This document shows, in pieces, positions 7,601-15,582 of a stretch of DNA of 23,664 nucleotides. The stretch is taken from the IMG/VR virus record IMGVR_UViG_3300047287_000455, positions 1-23,664 of that record; one strand, written 5' to 3'. The position numbers and the translations under genes are program-made. This DNA is from a virus. The notes beneath the pieces are model-generated. The model searched no databases. It was given only the letters and a program-made list of their open reading frames with translations, and had not been told where the DNA came from. Numbering within the stretch: position 1 is the first letter of the stretch; each line of letters starts with the position of its first letter.

Positions 7601-10352
7601 GCAGGCATTCGCTAAAGCAAATGAGATATCAGCAAAAGAAGTAGAAAAAAATAAAGGATTTGTTGATTCGCTGAATGCTTCTACAAAAGAATTAAATGAT
7701 TTAACAAATAGCTATGGCAATGCCGTTAACAGTGCAAGTCAGAATACTATTGATTTTAAATCTAATTTATCTGGAACAGATCAAATATTAATTGGCCTTG
7801 GTGGTGCCATTAAATCTGCTACTGATGCTCTTACTGGATTATTTGGTGGTGGCAAAAGCAGGCAATTTGACGAAGCAACCGGAACATTCAAGGAGACTAC
7901 AAAAGAAGTGAATGTCATGGCACTTGCTCTCGCTGGTGCAGCCCTTGGATTCGTATTCCTAGGTGGCCCTATAGGAGCTGCCATTGGTGGCCTCGCTGGA
8001 TTTACTGTTGGTCTTTTTGCGGCCAATGCAAGTCTTACCGAAATAAAAGAAAAAGGAAAAGGATTCCGTGACTCCCTGGAGCAACAATTCCAAGCTACTG
8101 TTAAGCTTGGCAATGCTTTGAAAAATAATTTAGGAAAGGCTTACAGTGAAGCTGCTAAAGACGTAAAATCCGGGAAAATTACATCTGAAGATGGATTTGC
8201 GCAGCAAAGTATAGCAATTGGAAATGCTGTAAAACAATATAAATTATATAATGAATCAGTCAATAAAACTTCCGATAAAATTAAAGGAATAACAGCAAGT
8301 CTTAATGAACAAAAGGCTGCAAATGCAAAACTGAAGGCAGAATTATCGAAACCTGGTGGCTACAGATCAATGGGCGAAGATTTTCTCGGCATGTCTCAAT
8401 CATCCGAACAAAAATCTAGAGAGCAGGCAATAAAACAATTAGAGCAAGGAAATGAAAAAGAAAATCAACTTATTCAAACACGAAGAGAACTAACTGTGCA
8501 ACAAAAAACTTTGATGAAACAGTTGAATGAATTAAAAGCTGCCTATCCAAGATTGACCAATGAAATGATCCTTAATGGCAATAGTGCTACCAATTTATCT
8601 GAAAAGTACAAAAATGCAAAAGACAGTTTACAAGAACTTGATCCCAAACAGCTTGGCGCTGAATTTGATGCAACAGCCAAGAAGGCTGGTTTATTAAAAG
8701 TTCAACTTGAAGGTGTTGATCAACGTGCGCAAAGTAGTGAATTGAAAGGTTATATTGAAGGTATCAGAAAAGGGCTCGGCAATGGCGAAATTGAAAATAG
8801 CCTAAAAAATATTGATAATATCGTCAAATCCCTGGAAGAGCGTTCGATATTACTTGATATCAGCTCACCTGAACTGCCTACTGTCATTGCTGAATTAACT
8901 CAAGCAAGAGAGAAATCAGATCAACTGAATGGTCGAAAAGCCAACATTGAAATCGCTGTTACGACAACCGGCCTGCAGACCGGTCAACTTTCTTCTACTC
9001 AAAATAATATTAATCGTCTAATCAGTGCCTATGAGCAGTTGTCTGGGACTGTCGTTATTGGAACACCACAATTTGAACAAATTAAGACATTTAAGGCTGG
9101 ACTGGCCGACCTTGCCAGCTATGTTGCCAAAACAAAATTAGAAATACAAAAAGAAAACGCAAGTCTGCAAAACACAATTAAGGATAATGAAATAAAAATT
9201 AATCTTAATCCGGGTCCATTACGTGAATCGCTTACAATTGCTAATCAAGCAAATACTCAAATCAAGAATGCGGCATTAGATTATGCGCAGACAATAGGAA
9301 ATGTGGAACAAATGCGTGCGTCTGGGCTGGTCAGTCAAGGCATAGCCAATGAGATGCTAAATCAAGCTGGCCTTAAATTCAAAGAAAGTTTAACTAGTGG
9401 TGCGGCCAGTATAGCTGAGGCTGCCAGATCAGCGAAAGAATCGCTAGATTCTGCCCAAAGTGCATACAGCAATCTAGTTTTAAGCAAGCCACAATTCTTT
9501 ACCTCCGAAGAGATAAAGGCAAATGCACAAAAAATTATTTCAGAGACTGAGAGATATGTGAATGAGCATGGTATTAAGGTTAACTTCGCTGGAACACCTG
9601 ATCAACAATTACAGCAAATGGCAGATTTTCTTGCAACCAGGAAGGAGGCCGAAAAATTAACAAATACAATTTCCGAAGCGCAAGCAGCAATCGTTAACCT
9701 GGACAAGGCATTCGCCAAGCTACAGGCAGGAGCGGGTGCACTGGCCGGACTCGATTTGAGTATGCCAGTACTGAATTCCTCCCAAATTGGTGATAACTTG
9801 AAGTATGCTTCTGATCAAGCCCAGTTAATATCTAATACCTTAAATGATTTACCTAAGGAAATCTCGATTAAAGTTGTTTACTCTGGCAATCCTCCTAGGT
9901 TTACTGGTGGCCCCGTTAGTGCCGGCCAGGCCTATACTGTTAACGAATTGGGCCAGGAAGGCTTCCTTAGTAGTGCTGGTAGGGTCAGTGCCATTAACAG
10001 GCCTAAGAATGCCTCCTGGCGGCCTCCATCGTCAGGTACGGTGATTCCTGCTCATATCTGGAAGCAGATGAAAGGTAATAGTGCATCGAAAGTTGATGTA
10101 TCTGGTAATTATACTCGTCAAGGTAGTACTGTTTCACTGGTGACAGCATTGGGATCTTATCTATCTGCTCATTCTGCTGTTACTTCCAGGACCAATGGCG
10201 AAACCGCTAGGATACAAGCACATCAAGCTGGTCAGATTGAAAAATTATCTAGAGCAATTAATAAATTAGCTGATAAAAACTGGAACATTGGAGTCAATGT
10301 ACGGAATACTGGTAATACAGCCTATCTAGATGCGATTAACAGGATAATCTGA
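4695..10352 (+). CDS. Tail tape measure protein
   Basis: A 1885-residue protein, by far the largest in the window. Residues about 212-375 look like the conserved N-terminal tape measure domain (repeated GA helices, then AFAKGKLQAEELTQQISEA). Hydrophobic segments lie near residues 955-972 and 1073-1110 (ALAGAALGFVFLGGPIGAA), candidates for membrane insertion during DNA ejection. Much of the rest is predicted long helix/coiled coil rich in Gln, Lys and Glu. Residues about 1735-1790 carry the usual closing signature (FTGGPVSAGQAYTVNELGQ, then EGFL). At about 1.5 angstrom per residue the tail would be close to 280 nm if unprocessed. No Shine-Dalgarno is seen; CCTAGGAATCC lies just upstream. The stop overlaps the next start by one base (TGATG), so the two are coupled. 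Confidence 0.97.
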   Translation: MAKGSGDLNFTVNFDTQQAGREIATLLQEFASGSEKAGNKLERALGGSVEQKLVIRTVRGDNGVKELKSELITVRSEADKLKNALLQANKVQPLSVTSIRQQINQASQLRDSIAKYGVALDEINRKSISGAQISSQWVEADARVKQLTQSLRLVESANRGLGGSLADGFARFISIGDKLQEIVGIFQSVNIAVAALTSPIKNAINALADLDAFGLSFKAIGAGAGIAATAFGNATNIALGLGVNIKTVREGFQQLSPVILNTGGNIEDVSKITESLSSRFVAFGLSADKSRRVMNGVIQAFAKGKLQAEELTQQISEADPAFKTDFAQALFKARGQLGALSSEIKDGTVKSLERLVKSGNITADVLRVVIPLITKSDVLFGKLGDSAASAVDGFRRGDATLNQVRTQFENLNQLSLERLANVSRPVITVFLELQAVVTDFVTRISKLSAVKEIVTFFEAAGRAIVNLTTGFLSLVELSTRVTGFVLQFVNVFAKIPGVLEIVAIAVVAKFLNPVQKTIQSVGGLSQALVNLAKSSNLVKNSGGGAVSGTVFNTKDSEVALVAQRKLREELTKPLTSGVAAAYTKQTAEAIKSDGILETLTGKQRKRLDTLQVKLGELTQRYSNAASEFRSLKVNPDASKIDITSAESTLNQLKKEINGTYKQISSITGVPIKPQLSIPTQQIDELGALFDSYQSKAVTAYANVTAASNSTLPAIESQIKKLQQQRDAAKSSLDAFKGISYLPGADEARTKFEQLDKALESEKQKAFQLSNSYLALTKSELDLADVTGTLSEGQKLSEQQLKKLGTAIKVNTFAYDDAVASLNGFKNEQDALTQQSRKLSDELSNGGAAIGSDRYRQLKLEIEQVNARQADLTGEIQRGTAAVDAFRNKGIALEGVLAEGAKSGKGFRGLETWLRKGAVEGRGLQKVIGSLGTGIIGFGRGIIDVTKGLISSFKEIASQLAITAVFAIGMQAFAKANEISAKEVEKNKGFVDSLNASTKELNDLTNSYGNAVNSASQNTIDFKSNLSGTDQILIGLGGAIKSATDALTGLFGGGKSRQFDEATGTFKETTKEVNVMALALAGAALGFVFLGGPIGAAIGGLAGFTVGLFAANASLTEIKEKGKGFRDSLEQQFQATVKLGNALKNNLGKAYSEAAKDVKSGKITSEDGFAQQSIAIGNAVKQYKLYNESVNKTSDKIKGITASLNEQKAANAKLKAELSKPGGYRSMGEDFLGMSQSSEQKSREQAIKQLEQGNEKENQLIQTRRELTVQQKTLMKQLNELKAAYPRLTNEMILNGNSATNLSEKYKNAKDSLQELDPKQLGAEFDATAKKAGLLKVQLEGVDQRAQSSELKGYIEGIRKGLGNGEIENSLKNIDNIVKSLEERSILLDISSPELPTVIAELTQAREKSDQLNGRKANIEIAVTTTGLQTGQLSSTQNNINRLISAYEQLSGTVVIGTPQFEQIKTFKAGLADLASYVAKTKLEIQKENASLQNTIKDNEIKINLNPGPLRESLTIANQANTQIKNAALDYAQTIGNVEQMRASGLVSQGIANEMLNQAGLKFKESLTSGAASIAEAARSAKESLDSAQSAYSNLVLSKPQFFTSEEIKANAQKIISETERYVNEHGIKVNFAGTPDQQLQQMADFLATRKEAEKLTNTISEAQAAIVNLDKAFAKLQAGAGALAGLDLSMPVLNSSQIGDNLKYASDQAQLISNTLNDLPKEISIKVVYSGNPPRFTGGPVSAGQAYTVNELGQEGFLSSAGRVSAINRPKNASWRPPSSGTVIPAHIWKQMKGNSASKVDVSGNYTRQGSTVSLVTALGSYLSAHSAVTSRTNGETARIQAHQAGQIEKLSRAINKLADKNWNIGVNVRNTGNTAYLDAINRII

Positions 10353-11101
10353 TGACCGTTACAGTTGGTTCTTTCTCTTTTCCTAACTTAACGGCTCAAC
10401 CATTTGGCTATCAAGAAAGTGATACTATCTCTGGATTCACAGCAAGAAAATGGGCATTGAATGGTCTTTTATTGCCATCTGAGTGGTTAGATTTACTAGA
10501 TGTCTATGATTCATGGCGTGACACCAGGATAACAGATACTCCCACTGAAACATCTGGGGTGGTCGGAACTACCGTTAATTTTAGTGGTACAGGTCCCGGC
10601 GGTCAGTCATGGACGAATATAGCCTGTTGGTTTGTAACAGCACCACAGGGCACTCAGAGTGGCGCATACATATCAGTCAGCATTGAATTAGTTGATGCCA
10701 ATCAACAACTTGCGGTTATCTTAGTACAGAAAGAACAGCAAACCACAACAAGTGAAGATATTGTAGATCTGGGTACTATTACGCTGGGCACCACTGTCCT
10801 TACGTTACTTAAACCTGTAGACTCATATCAAACTAATCCAAATATGGAATTCACAGCAACTGGTGTGCATTATATAACAGGTAATTTAACACCATATAAT
10901 GTAAAGGATGTCGAGGGTACGACTGACTTAACTGGTTGGAACAATATCAGGTCATGGTATGAAACCGAGATTTCTGCTGTGCCCTTGGCTGGTAGTTACT
11001 TCCCAATAAGCGCCCCCAGTGCAACAGCAGCAAATAAAATAGTAGGTGGTGTTAAAACAGTTGAATATACAGTTTCCATACAGTTGGGGTATGTATTATG
11101 A
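10352..11101 (+). CDS. Distal tail-like protein with an apparent internal duplication
   Basis: A 249-residue, beta-rich protein starting in the TGATG overlap with the tape measure stop and ending in an ATGA overlap with a 17-codon mini-ORF. First gene after the tape measure is the usual place of the distal tail protein, which closes the tube and carries the hub. Residues about 1-120 and 125-249 look like two copies of one domain: each contains a W-x-N-I-x-x-W core (SWTNIACW and GWNNIRSW) and each ends in a similar strand (ISVSIELVD and YTVSIQLGY). Duplicated tube-type domains are known in tail hub and adaptor proteins, where they convert six-fold to three-fold symmetry. Function is inferred from order and this pattern. 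Confidence 0.85.
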   Translation: MTVTVGSFSFPNLTAQPFGYQESDTISGFTARKWALNGLLLPSEWLDLLDVYDSWRDTRITDTPTETSGVVGTTVNFSGTGPGGQSWTNIACWFVTAPQGTQSGAYISVSIELVDANQQLAVILVQKEQQTTTSEDIVDLGTITLGTTVLTLLKPVDSYQTNPNMEFTATGVHYITGNLTPYNVKDVEGTTDLTGWNNIRSWYETEISAVPLAGSYFPISAPSATAANKIVGGVKTVEYTVSIQLGYVL

Positions 11102-11151
11102 CTGATTATATGCTTCATACTACTGAAAGTCAAGGTACTATTATATCATGA
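11098..11151 (+). CDS. 17-codon coupling mini-ORF
   Basis: An ATG at 11098 overlaps the TGA of the distal-tail-like gene (ATGA), runs 17 sense codons (MTDYMLHTTESQGTIIS) and ends in a TGA at 11149-11151 that overlaps the ATG of the hub gene at 11148 (ATGA again). The exact double overlap across a 46-base gap could hand terminating ribosomes from one gene to the next where no Shine-Dalgarno exists. The peptide itself need not have a function, and chance is possible. Confidence 0.28.
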   Translation: MTDYMLHTTESQGTIIS

Positions 11152-14100
11152 GTATCGATTTACGGGCTAATGTAACCTGTAGTTTAGGGACGCTGATAAC
11201 TGGTAGCGTTAGTGATGATTACATTCAAGGAAGTGGGCTGATAAAAACAAGTGGCAGTGTTGAATTAAGTGGCATAGTTACTCCAGCCATCGGAACTGTT
11301 GTTACGTTTTTATATACAAAAGATGGTAATACATATTCCATACCAAGGAAATTACGTGTTCTGAGCAGCTTTGCTGATCCATATAGGCGCATAACAAAAG
11401 TTGAGCTGGGTTGTAAATTGACATATCTTTCTGATTTGAAAGAATCAATTGATTGGACCGCATTCGACGATCCACTGAATACAGGATTTACCACTGCTGA
11501 CGCTAGAATCATTACGATACCAATATATGCATCCAGTGCGATGAATAAATGTTTGACCGAATTAGGAATAACAGCTAACAATAATCCACTTACAAACGCA
11601 TTTAGCATTGCCTCATTTGACTTTAGTTCTGGCTATGTTGAGGTATTAAGTAATTTACTGGTCAGCGAAAGTTATTGTGGATATCTTGATGGCAATGAAA
11701 TATTGCAAATTTTTTCGTTAAATCAAAATGGAGGTACTGGACCTGTTATAAATAGCTCAAATATTATCGATCTTGGCAGTATTGGTACTGGCGATTTACC
11801 TGGAGAGGCTGTAACTGTTAGCTATAGTACGCTTAAATTAACTCAGCCTGATAATCAGTCCAATACAGCGCAAACTGATAATCAGGCCAATACAGCGCAA
11901 ACCCTATGGGAAGAAGAAATAACATACGGTCTGCCTCAAGCTGTTTTTGTAGACAATCCATTTTACGATCGCAATCCATTTCCTTATCCAATACCTCAGT
12001 ATTATCAATACAATTACACGCCAACCACTATTACAACAACTGAATACGATGATTTGAACCGTGTAAAGAAACGTTATACAGTAGACTATACAATTGCGGC
12101 AGTTATAGCTCCAAGCTACGTGCAACATCGCGCTGGAGCTTACGGCGGCGCTACCTCGCCCCCAACCGGGAGTAAAGTTTTTACAATTACAACAACAGAG
12201 CTTTTTGATTATGTTTATCCTTACTCACTCACAAAAGCACAGAACGGTGGAGTAGAACCTGATCCTGCCATATATGAACAGATAGCCGTGCAAGTAACGC
12301 GAGTAACGGAACCAATGTTGAAGTTGATGGGATCAACACAGATCTATGAATGGGCTGGCCAGGAAAACGTAGATTTTTCATATCGCTCTGAAGATTTTTC
12401 TAGGGTTACTACAAGCCTAGTGTACGTATATCCGGAAACAACAAATACAGAAGGTTATGATGTAATAACAAAAAATAGATCAGAAAGCTATAGCTGTTTT
12501 ATGTATACACAGCAAGGACAGCAAGGCATTTCATCAGCATTATATACAAATAAAGGTAGTACTGTTTTCTTTACCGATCTGGCCTTATCAATTCTAGAAC
12601 ATGGAGCGAGTCTTATATATATTGGAACTGAAAGTAAGACTGCAAAAGGTCGGGCATTTGGATTGCAAAGTAGGCCGAGTCCCGTTAATTTAATTAATGG
12701 TAATAATGCTAGTGGTGGCGATCCTAACAATGGATACCGTACTGACAGCACTTCCGAATTAGAATTAGCGCTTGGCAGTGCAACAGCCCAAAGAAGGATT
12801 GAGTTTTCATTACCATACGCACCAGATGATAAATTTATTAAACATTTAACTAATCCTGTTACATATGGATCTATTCCTAGTGATGCACCTCAAAAAGCTG
12901 CGACATATGGCCGCATTCAAAATAAATTACTTCTTGGTAATCGCAATGGAATGAATTTACAATTAACGCCAGAATTGATGCCATCAGCTCCATTCTCTCC
13001 TGTGATTGTACAAGCGAATGGACTTAGTGCATTATATAGAATCAATGGAACAAACTGGCAATTATCAAGTGATGGAGTCATTGCTAGTACAGATGCTTTA
13101 TTTTGGGGTGCTATCGGTAGTTCAGGTGGCACAACTGGTGCATTTTGGTTTCCAGTTGCTCCAGGGATTACTACTTTACCTTCAACTCCACCTGAAGTTA
13201 ATGGTCAAATAACTGTTGATGGTACGATTCCTGTGTGGAATGAAACAGTTATACTTAACGGTATCTTGAAAGTGTCCGCCGAATTGAACAATGTTTCTTA
13301 TTCATTAGATCTAGTAACACAACTGGATTCGACGGTGCTGATTGCAGTGGAAATAATTAAGACAAAAGGTTTTCCGGTTACGAATATTATCGATATTCAA
13401 GTTAATGCACTAGCTCCTCGTTTTGAAATAAGTTTCGATATGCGTACACCTGCTACTGATTCGGTTATAGACGCAATTGTTCCAATTATTGGCAGAGAGG
13501 TTGGTATATATGTCTCACCAACTACTGCGGATTGCTCAATAACAGCTTATGCGCCGACAGCGCAAGAAGCTGTTGGTTTAAGGGTTCCGGCTGCCGATAT
13601 TACAATAATTTCGAATTTAATAACTATACCTACGGGAAATATATTTAGACCTTCTGCTGCCGATACTGCTATTAATTCTATAGTACCAACTGTCGGAAGA
13701 TTTGTTGGAATTTACGCTAATCCAGTTGCGACTAATACCACTATTGATGGATTACCTCCTCTCTTTAGTCTCGGCAGTACAAATAGTTTATTATTGCATA
13801 TGGATGGCACTAACGGAAGTACAACATTTACTGATAGTAGTCAAAATCTGTTATCAGTTACAGCAAATGGTAATGCTGTAATTAGTTCTACTCAGAGTAA
13901 ATTTGGCGGCGCAAGTGGCTTTTTCGATGGAACCGGTGATTATCTGAGTATCGCTAATACCACAGCAACTGATCTTTCCGCTGATTTCACAGTCGAGGCA
14001 TGGATAAATGTCTCTTCTTTTGCTACTGCTAATGTAATAGCCGGAAAGTGGGGATCAACACAACGTTGCTGGTTATTTAGCATACTTAGCGCTACTTCAA

Positions 14101-14423
14101 TTTCATTTTCCACTGGAAGCAATGGAACTTTCAGCTTGACTACGACCAAAACTACTCCCGTGACACTTCAGGTCAATACATGGTATCATGTTGCGGCCTG
14201 TAGGTCTGGCACTTCCCTTAGGTTATTTGTTGATGGCGTACAGGCCAGTACAACTGCTACTGATTCTGCCAATTGCACAGGTACGCAGGTTACTGCAATT
14301 GGTATAAATGGAGACGGTAATATCAGTGGTTTCTTTGGTTATATTGATGAACTCAGAATTTGTAAATTAGCTCGTTATGTCGCAAACTTTACACCTCCTA
14401 CCAGTGCATTTCCTAATGCGTAA
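11148..14423 (+). CDS. Tail hub/adhesin protein with C-terminal LamG-like domain
   Basis: A 1091-residue protein. The first ~100 residues (GSVELSGIVTPAIGTVV, then RKLRVLSSFADPYRRITKVELG) resemble the tube-like first domain of siphophage tail hub (Tal-type) proteins, and the position after the distal-tail-like gene fits. Residues 234-251 are a 9-residue tandem duplication (DNQSNTAQT DNQANTAQT). Residues about 760-875 repeat a Pro/Ala/Thr/Ile motif (IVPIIGREVGIYVSP and IVPTVGRFVGIYANP). Residues about 878-1091 form a concanavalin/LamG-like domain: LLLHMDGTNGSTTFTDSS at its start, then FTVEAWINV, WYHVAACRSG, LRLFVDGVQ and GYIDELRI. This suggests a carbohydrate-binding tip directly on the hub. 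It has no own ribosome binding site and appears coupled through the mini-ORF. Confidence 0.9.
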   Translation: MSIDLRANVTCSLGTLITGSVSDDYIQGSGLIKTSGSVELSGIVTPAIGTVVTFLYTKDGNTYSIPRKLRVLSSFADPYRRITKVELGCKLTYLSDLKESIDWTAFDDPLNTGFTTADARIITIPIYASSAMNKCLTELGITANNNPLTNAFSIASFDFSSGYVEVLSNLLVSESYCGYLDGNEILQIFSLNQNGGTGPVINSSNIIDLGSIGTGDLPGEAVTVSYSTLKLTQPDNQSNTAQTDNQANTAQTLWEEEITYGLPQAVFVDNPFYDRNPFPYPIPQYYQYNYTPTTITTTEYDDLNRVKKRYTVDYTIAAVIAPSYVQHRAGAYGGATSPPTGSKVFTITTTELFDYVYPYSLTKAQNGGVEPDPAIYEQIAVQVTRVTEPMLKLMGSTQIYEWAGQENVDFSYRSEDFSRVTTSLVYVYPETTNTEGYDVITKNRSESYSCFMYTQQGQQGISSALYTNKGSTVFFTDLALSILEHGASLIYIGTESKTAKGRAFGLQSRPSPVNLINGNNASGGDPNNGYRTDSTSELELALGSATAQRRIEFSLPYAPDDKFIKHLTNPVTYGSIPSDAPQKAATYGRIQNKLLLGNRNGMNLQLTPELMPSAPFSPVIVQANGLSALYRINGTNWQLSSDGVIASTDALFWGAIGSSGGTTGAFWFPVAPGITTLPSTPPEVNGQITVDGTIPVWNETVILNGILKVSAELNNVSYSLDLVTQLDSTVLIAVEIIKTKGFPVTNIIDIQVNALAPRFEISFDMRTPATDSVIDAIVPIIGREVGIYVSPTTADCSITAYAPTAQEAVGLRVPAADITIISNLITIPTGNIFRPSAADTAINSIVPTVGRFVGIYANPVATNTTIDGLPPLFSLGSTNSLLLHMDGTNGSTTFTDSSQNLLSVTANGNAVISSTQSKFGGASGFFDGTGDYLSIANTTATDLSADFTVEAWINVSSFATANVIAGKWGSTQRCWLFSILSATSISFSTGSNGTFSLTTTKTTPVTLQVNTWYHVAACRSGTSLRLFVDGVQASTTATDSANCTGTQVTAIGINGDGNISGFFGYIDELRICKLARYVANFTPPTSAFPNA
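11848..11901 (+). repeat. 27-bp in-frame tandem duplication in the hub gene
   Basis: Two adjacent 27-base units, 11848-11874 and 11875-11901, differ by one base (T to G), giving Ser versus Ala. They add nine residues rich in Asn, Gln and Thr to what looks like a flexible linker. Near identity points to a recent slippage or duplication event. Confidence 0.92.
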
Positions 14424-14735
14424 TGAGCTGTATCAGTAGTTTGGGTGCGGTAGTATATTGTTATGATTATTGCCATCAATCTCTGTAGTTACACAGTAAC
14501 TGGCTTTGCAATTATTGCAATACAACAAGCAATATCCACAAGAGTAAGTTATTCACTGTTAATTTCATGAACTCAATTTTTGCTAATTTTATGTCTACGA
14601 TTCTTTTTATCCATGAAGTTATCTGAAGCTATTCACGTTAGTGCTATATTCTATCTGATATTTATGTATTTTAAATTTTAAATTTATTGGACATTTCTTG
14701 ATATTGGCATACTAGATTCGAATTAGCCACATAAC
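14424..14735. other. Intergenic region with a perfect operator-like dyad
   Basis: About 310 bases without a credible gene. It contains AGTTAC-ACA-GTAACT (14487-14501) and, five bases on, a perfect 7+1+7 dyad TTGCAAT-T-ATTGCAA (14506-14520). The downstream part (about 14640-14700) is very AT-rich, with repeated TTTTAAATTT. No GC stem with a T run is present, so no intrinsic terminator is seen after the hub gene. The interval probably holds a promoter for the genes from 14736 on, but no box can be named with confidence. Confidence 0.5.
14506..14520. promoter_or_regulatory. Perfect dyad, possible regulator binding site
   Basis: TTGCAAT and ATTGCAA flank a single T, a symmetric site of the size bound by dimeric regulators. 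A second short inverted repeat (AGTTAC/GTAACT) lies five bases upstream. No T run or GC content supports a terminator. The binding role is inference. Confidence 0.3.
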
Positions 14736-15170
14736 ATGGCAGTCACCGTATCGCAGTTTGATCATAATGCACAACGTTTTGCTTCTGGTGCCAATATTGC
14801 TGCAGATGTATATAAGGTCGCCTTGTATACAAGTGCGACATTTTTAGCATCTGCAACTACTTTAGCCGGTATCACGAAAACAGAAGTTGCATCTGGAAAC
14901 GGGTATACAACCGGTGGACTGACATTAGCAGGTGTTGCGATTACGCAAGTTACTACTAACGATGCAAAGTTTGACGCCAATGATGCTTCCTGGACAGTAC
15001 CGGCAGGGGGTAGTCTGGCAGCAGCTTATGGTATCGTTTACAATTCAACAGATGCTAACTCTCCGCCAATGTTATTTATTGATTTTGGTGGTACTCAAAC
15101 AGTTACAGATGGTGGTATTTTCCAGATTATCTGGGATAATAACGGTATATTTACGTTTACTGTAGCTTAG
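14736..15170 (+). CDS. Small virion protein, probable tail or fiber component (paralogue of 15175)
   Basis: A 144-residue protein of phage-structural style: MAVTVSQFDHNAQRFASG at the start, then VYKVALYTSATF, SGNGYTTGGLTLAGV, a strand AAAYGIVYNSTDANSPPMLFI and a closing IFTFTVA. Similar proteins occur beside tail genes in environmental phages and are usually labelled hypothetical. It is beta-rich with no cysteine, signal or membrane segment. Four bases separate its stop from the next gene, whose product shares the SGNGYT motif and overall plan. No Shine-Dalgarno is seen before the ATG. A role in tail tip or fiber attachment is inferred from neighbours. Confidence 0.85.
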   Translation: MAVTVSQFDHNAQRFASGANIAADVYKVALYTSATFLASATTLAGITKTEVASGNGYTTGGLTLAGVAITQVTTNDAKFDANDASWTVPAGGSLAAAYGIVYNSTDANSPPMLFIDFGGTQTVTDGGIFQIIWDNNGIFTFTVA

Positions 15171-15174
15171 TATA

Positions 15175-15582
15175 ATGGCAACTTTAGTGCTTAGTCAAGC
15201 CGAACTTGCGCGTGTAGCTGCATTGGCTTATGAAGGCGAGACGATAACTGTAATGCTTTGTTTACTTGGTGCTGAAGCTTACACTGCAGAAGATTTGGTC
15301 ACAGATTGGGAGACCATAGAAATTTCCGGAAATGGGTATACCCGTTGGACTTCGCCAACTATTAGTGCTGGTAGTTACAGCAATACTACGTATCAATATA
15401 GGCTACCTCAGATATCGGCGCAATTTACGGCATCAGGTGCCGGCTACAGCTATAATACTGTAGTTATCTATGTTTCTGGCTGTGACTATCCATATGCAAT
15501 TGTCACAGAAGATCCAAATATTGCATTAGCGAGTGGTCAGACCCAGACATATCAGATAACACTGATTACAGATGATGCATAA
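15175..15582 (+). CDS. Small virion protein, probable diverged paralogue of the 14736 product
   Basis: A 135-residue, beta-rich protein. Its order of motifs parallels the 144-residue product before it: a variable N-terminus, ITVMLCLLGA where the neighbour has YKVALYTSAT, SGNGYTRW where the neighbour has SGNGYTTG, a strand YNTVVIYVSG where the neighbour has YGIVYNST, and a final QTQTYQITLI where the neighbour has TDGGIFQIIW. This suggests an old tandem duplication. The ATG lies four bases after the previous stop, and its own stop overlaps the next start (TAATG), so 14736-17471 reads as one coupled operon. The function is not known. Confidence 0.8.
   Translation: MATLVLSQAELARVAALAYEGETITVMLCLLGAEAYTAEDLVTDWETIEISGNGYTRWTSPTISAGSYSNTTYQYRLPQISAQFTASGAGYSYNTVVIYVSGCDYPYAIVTEDPNIALASGQTQTYQITLITDDA

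Noticed and set aside
14710-14730. GATTCGAAT resembling a tRNA T-loop
   Set aside because: No acceptor stem, anticodon arm or D arm can be built around it.
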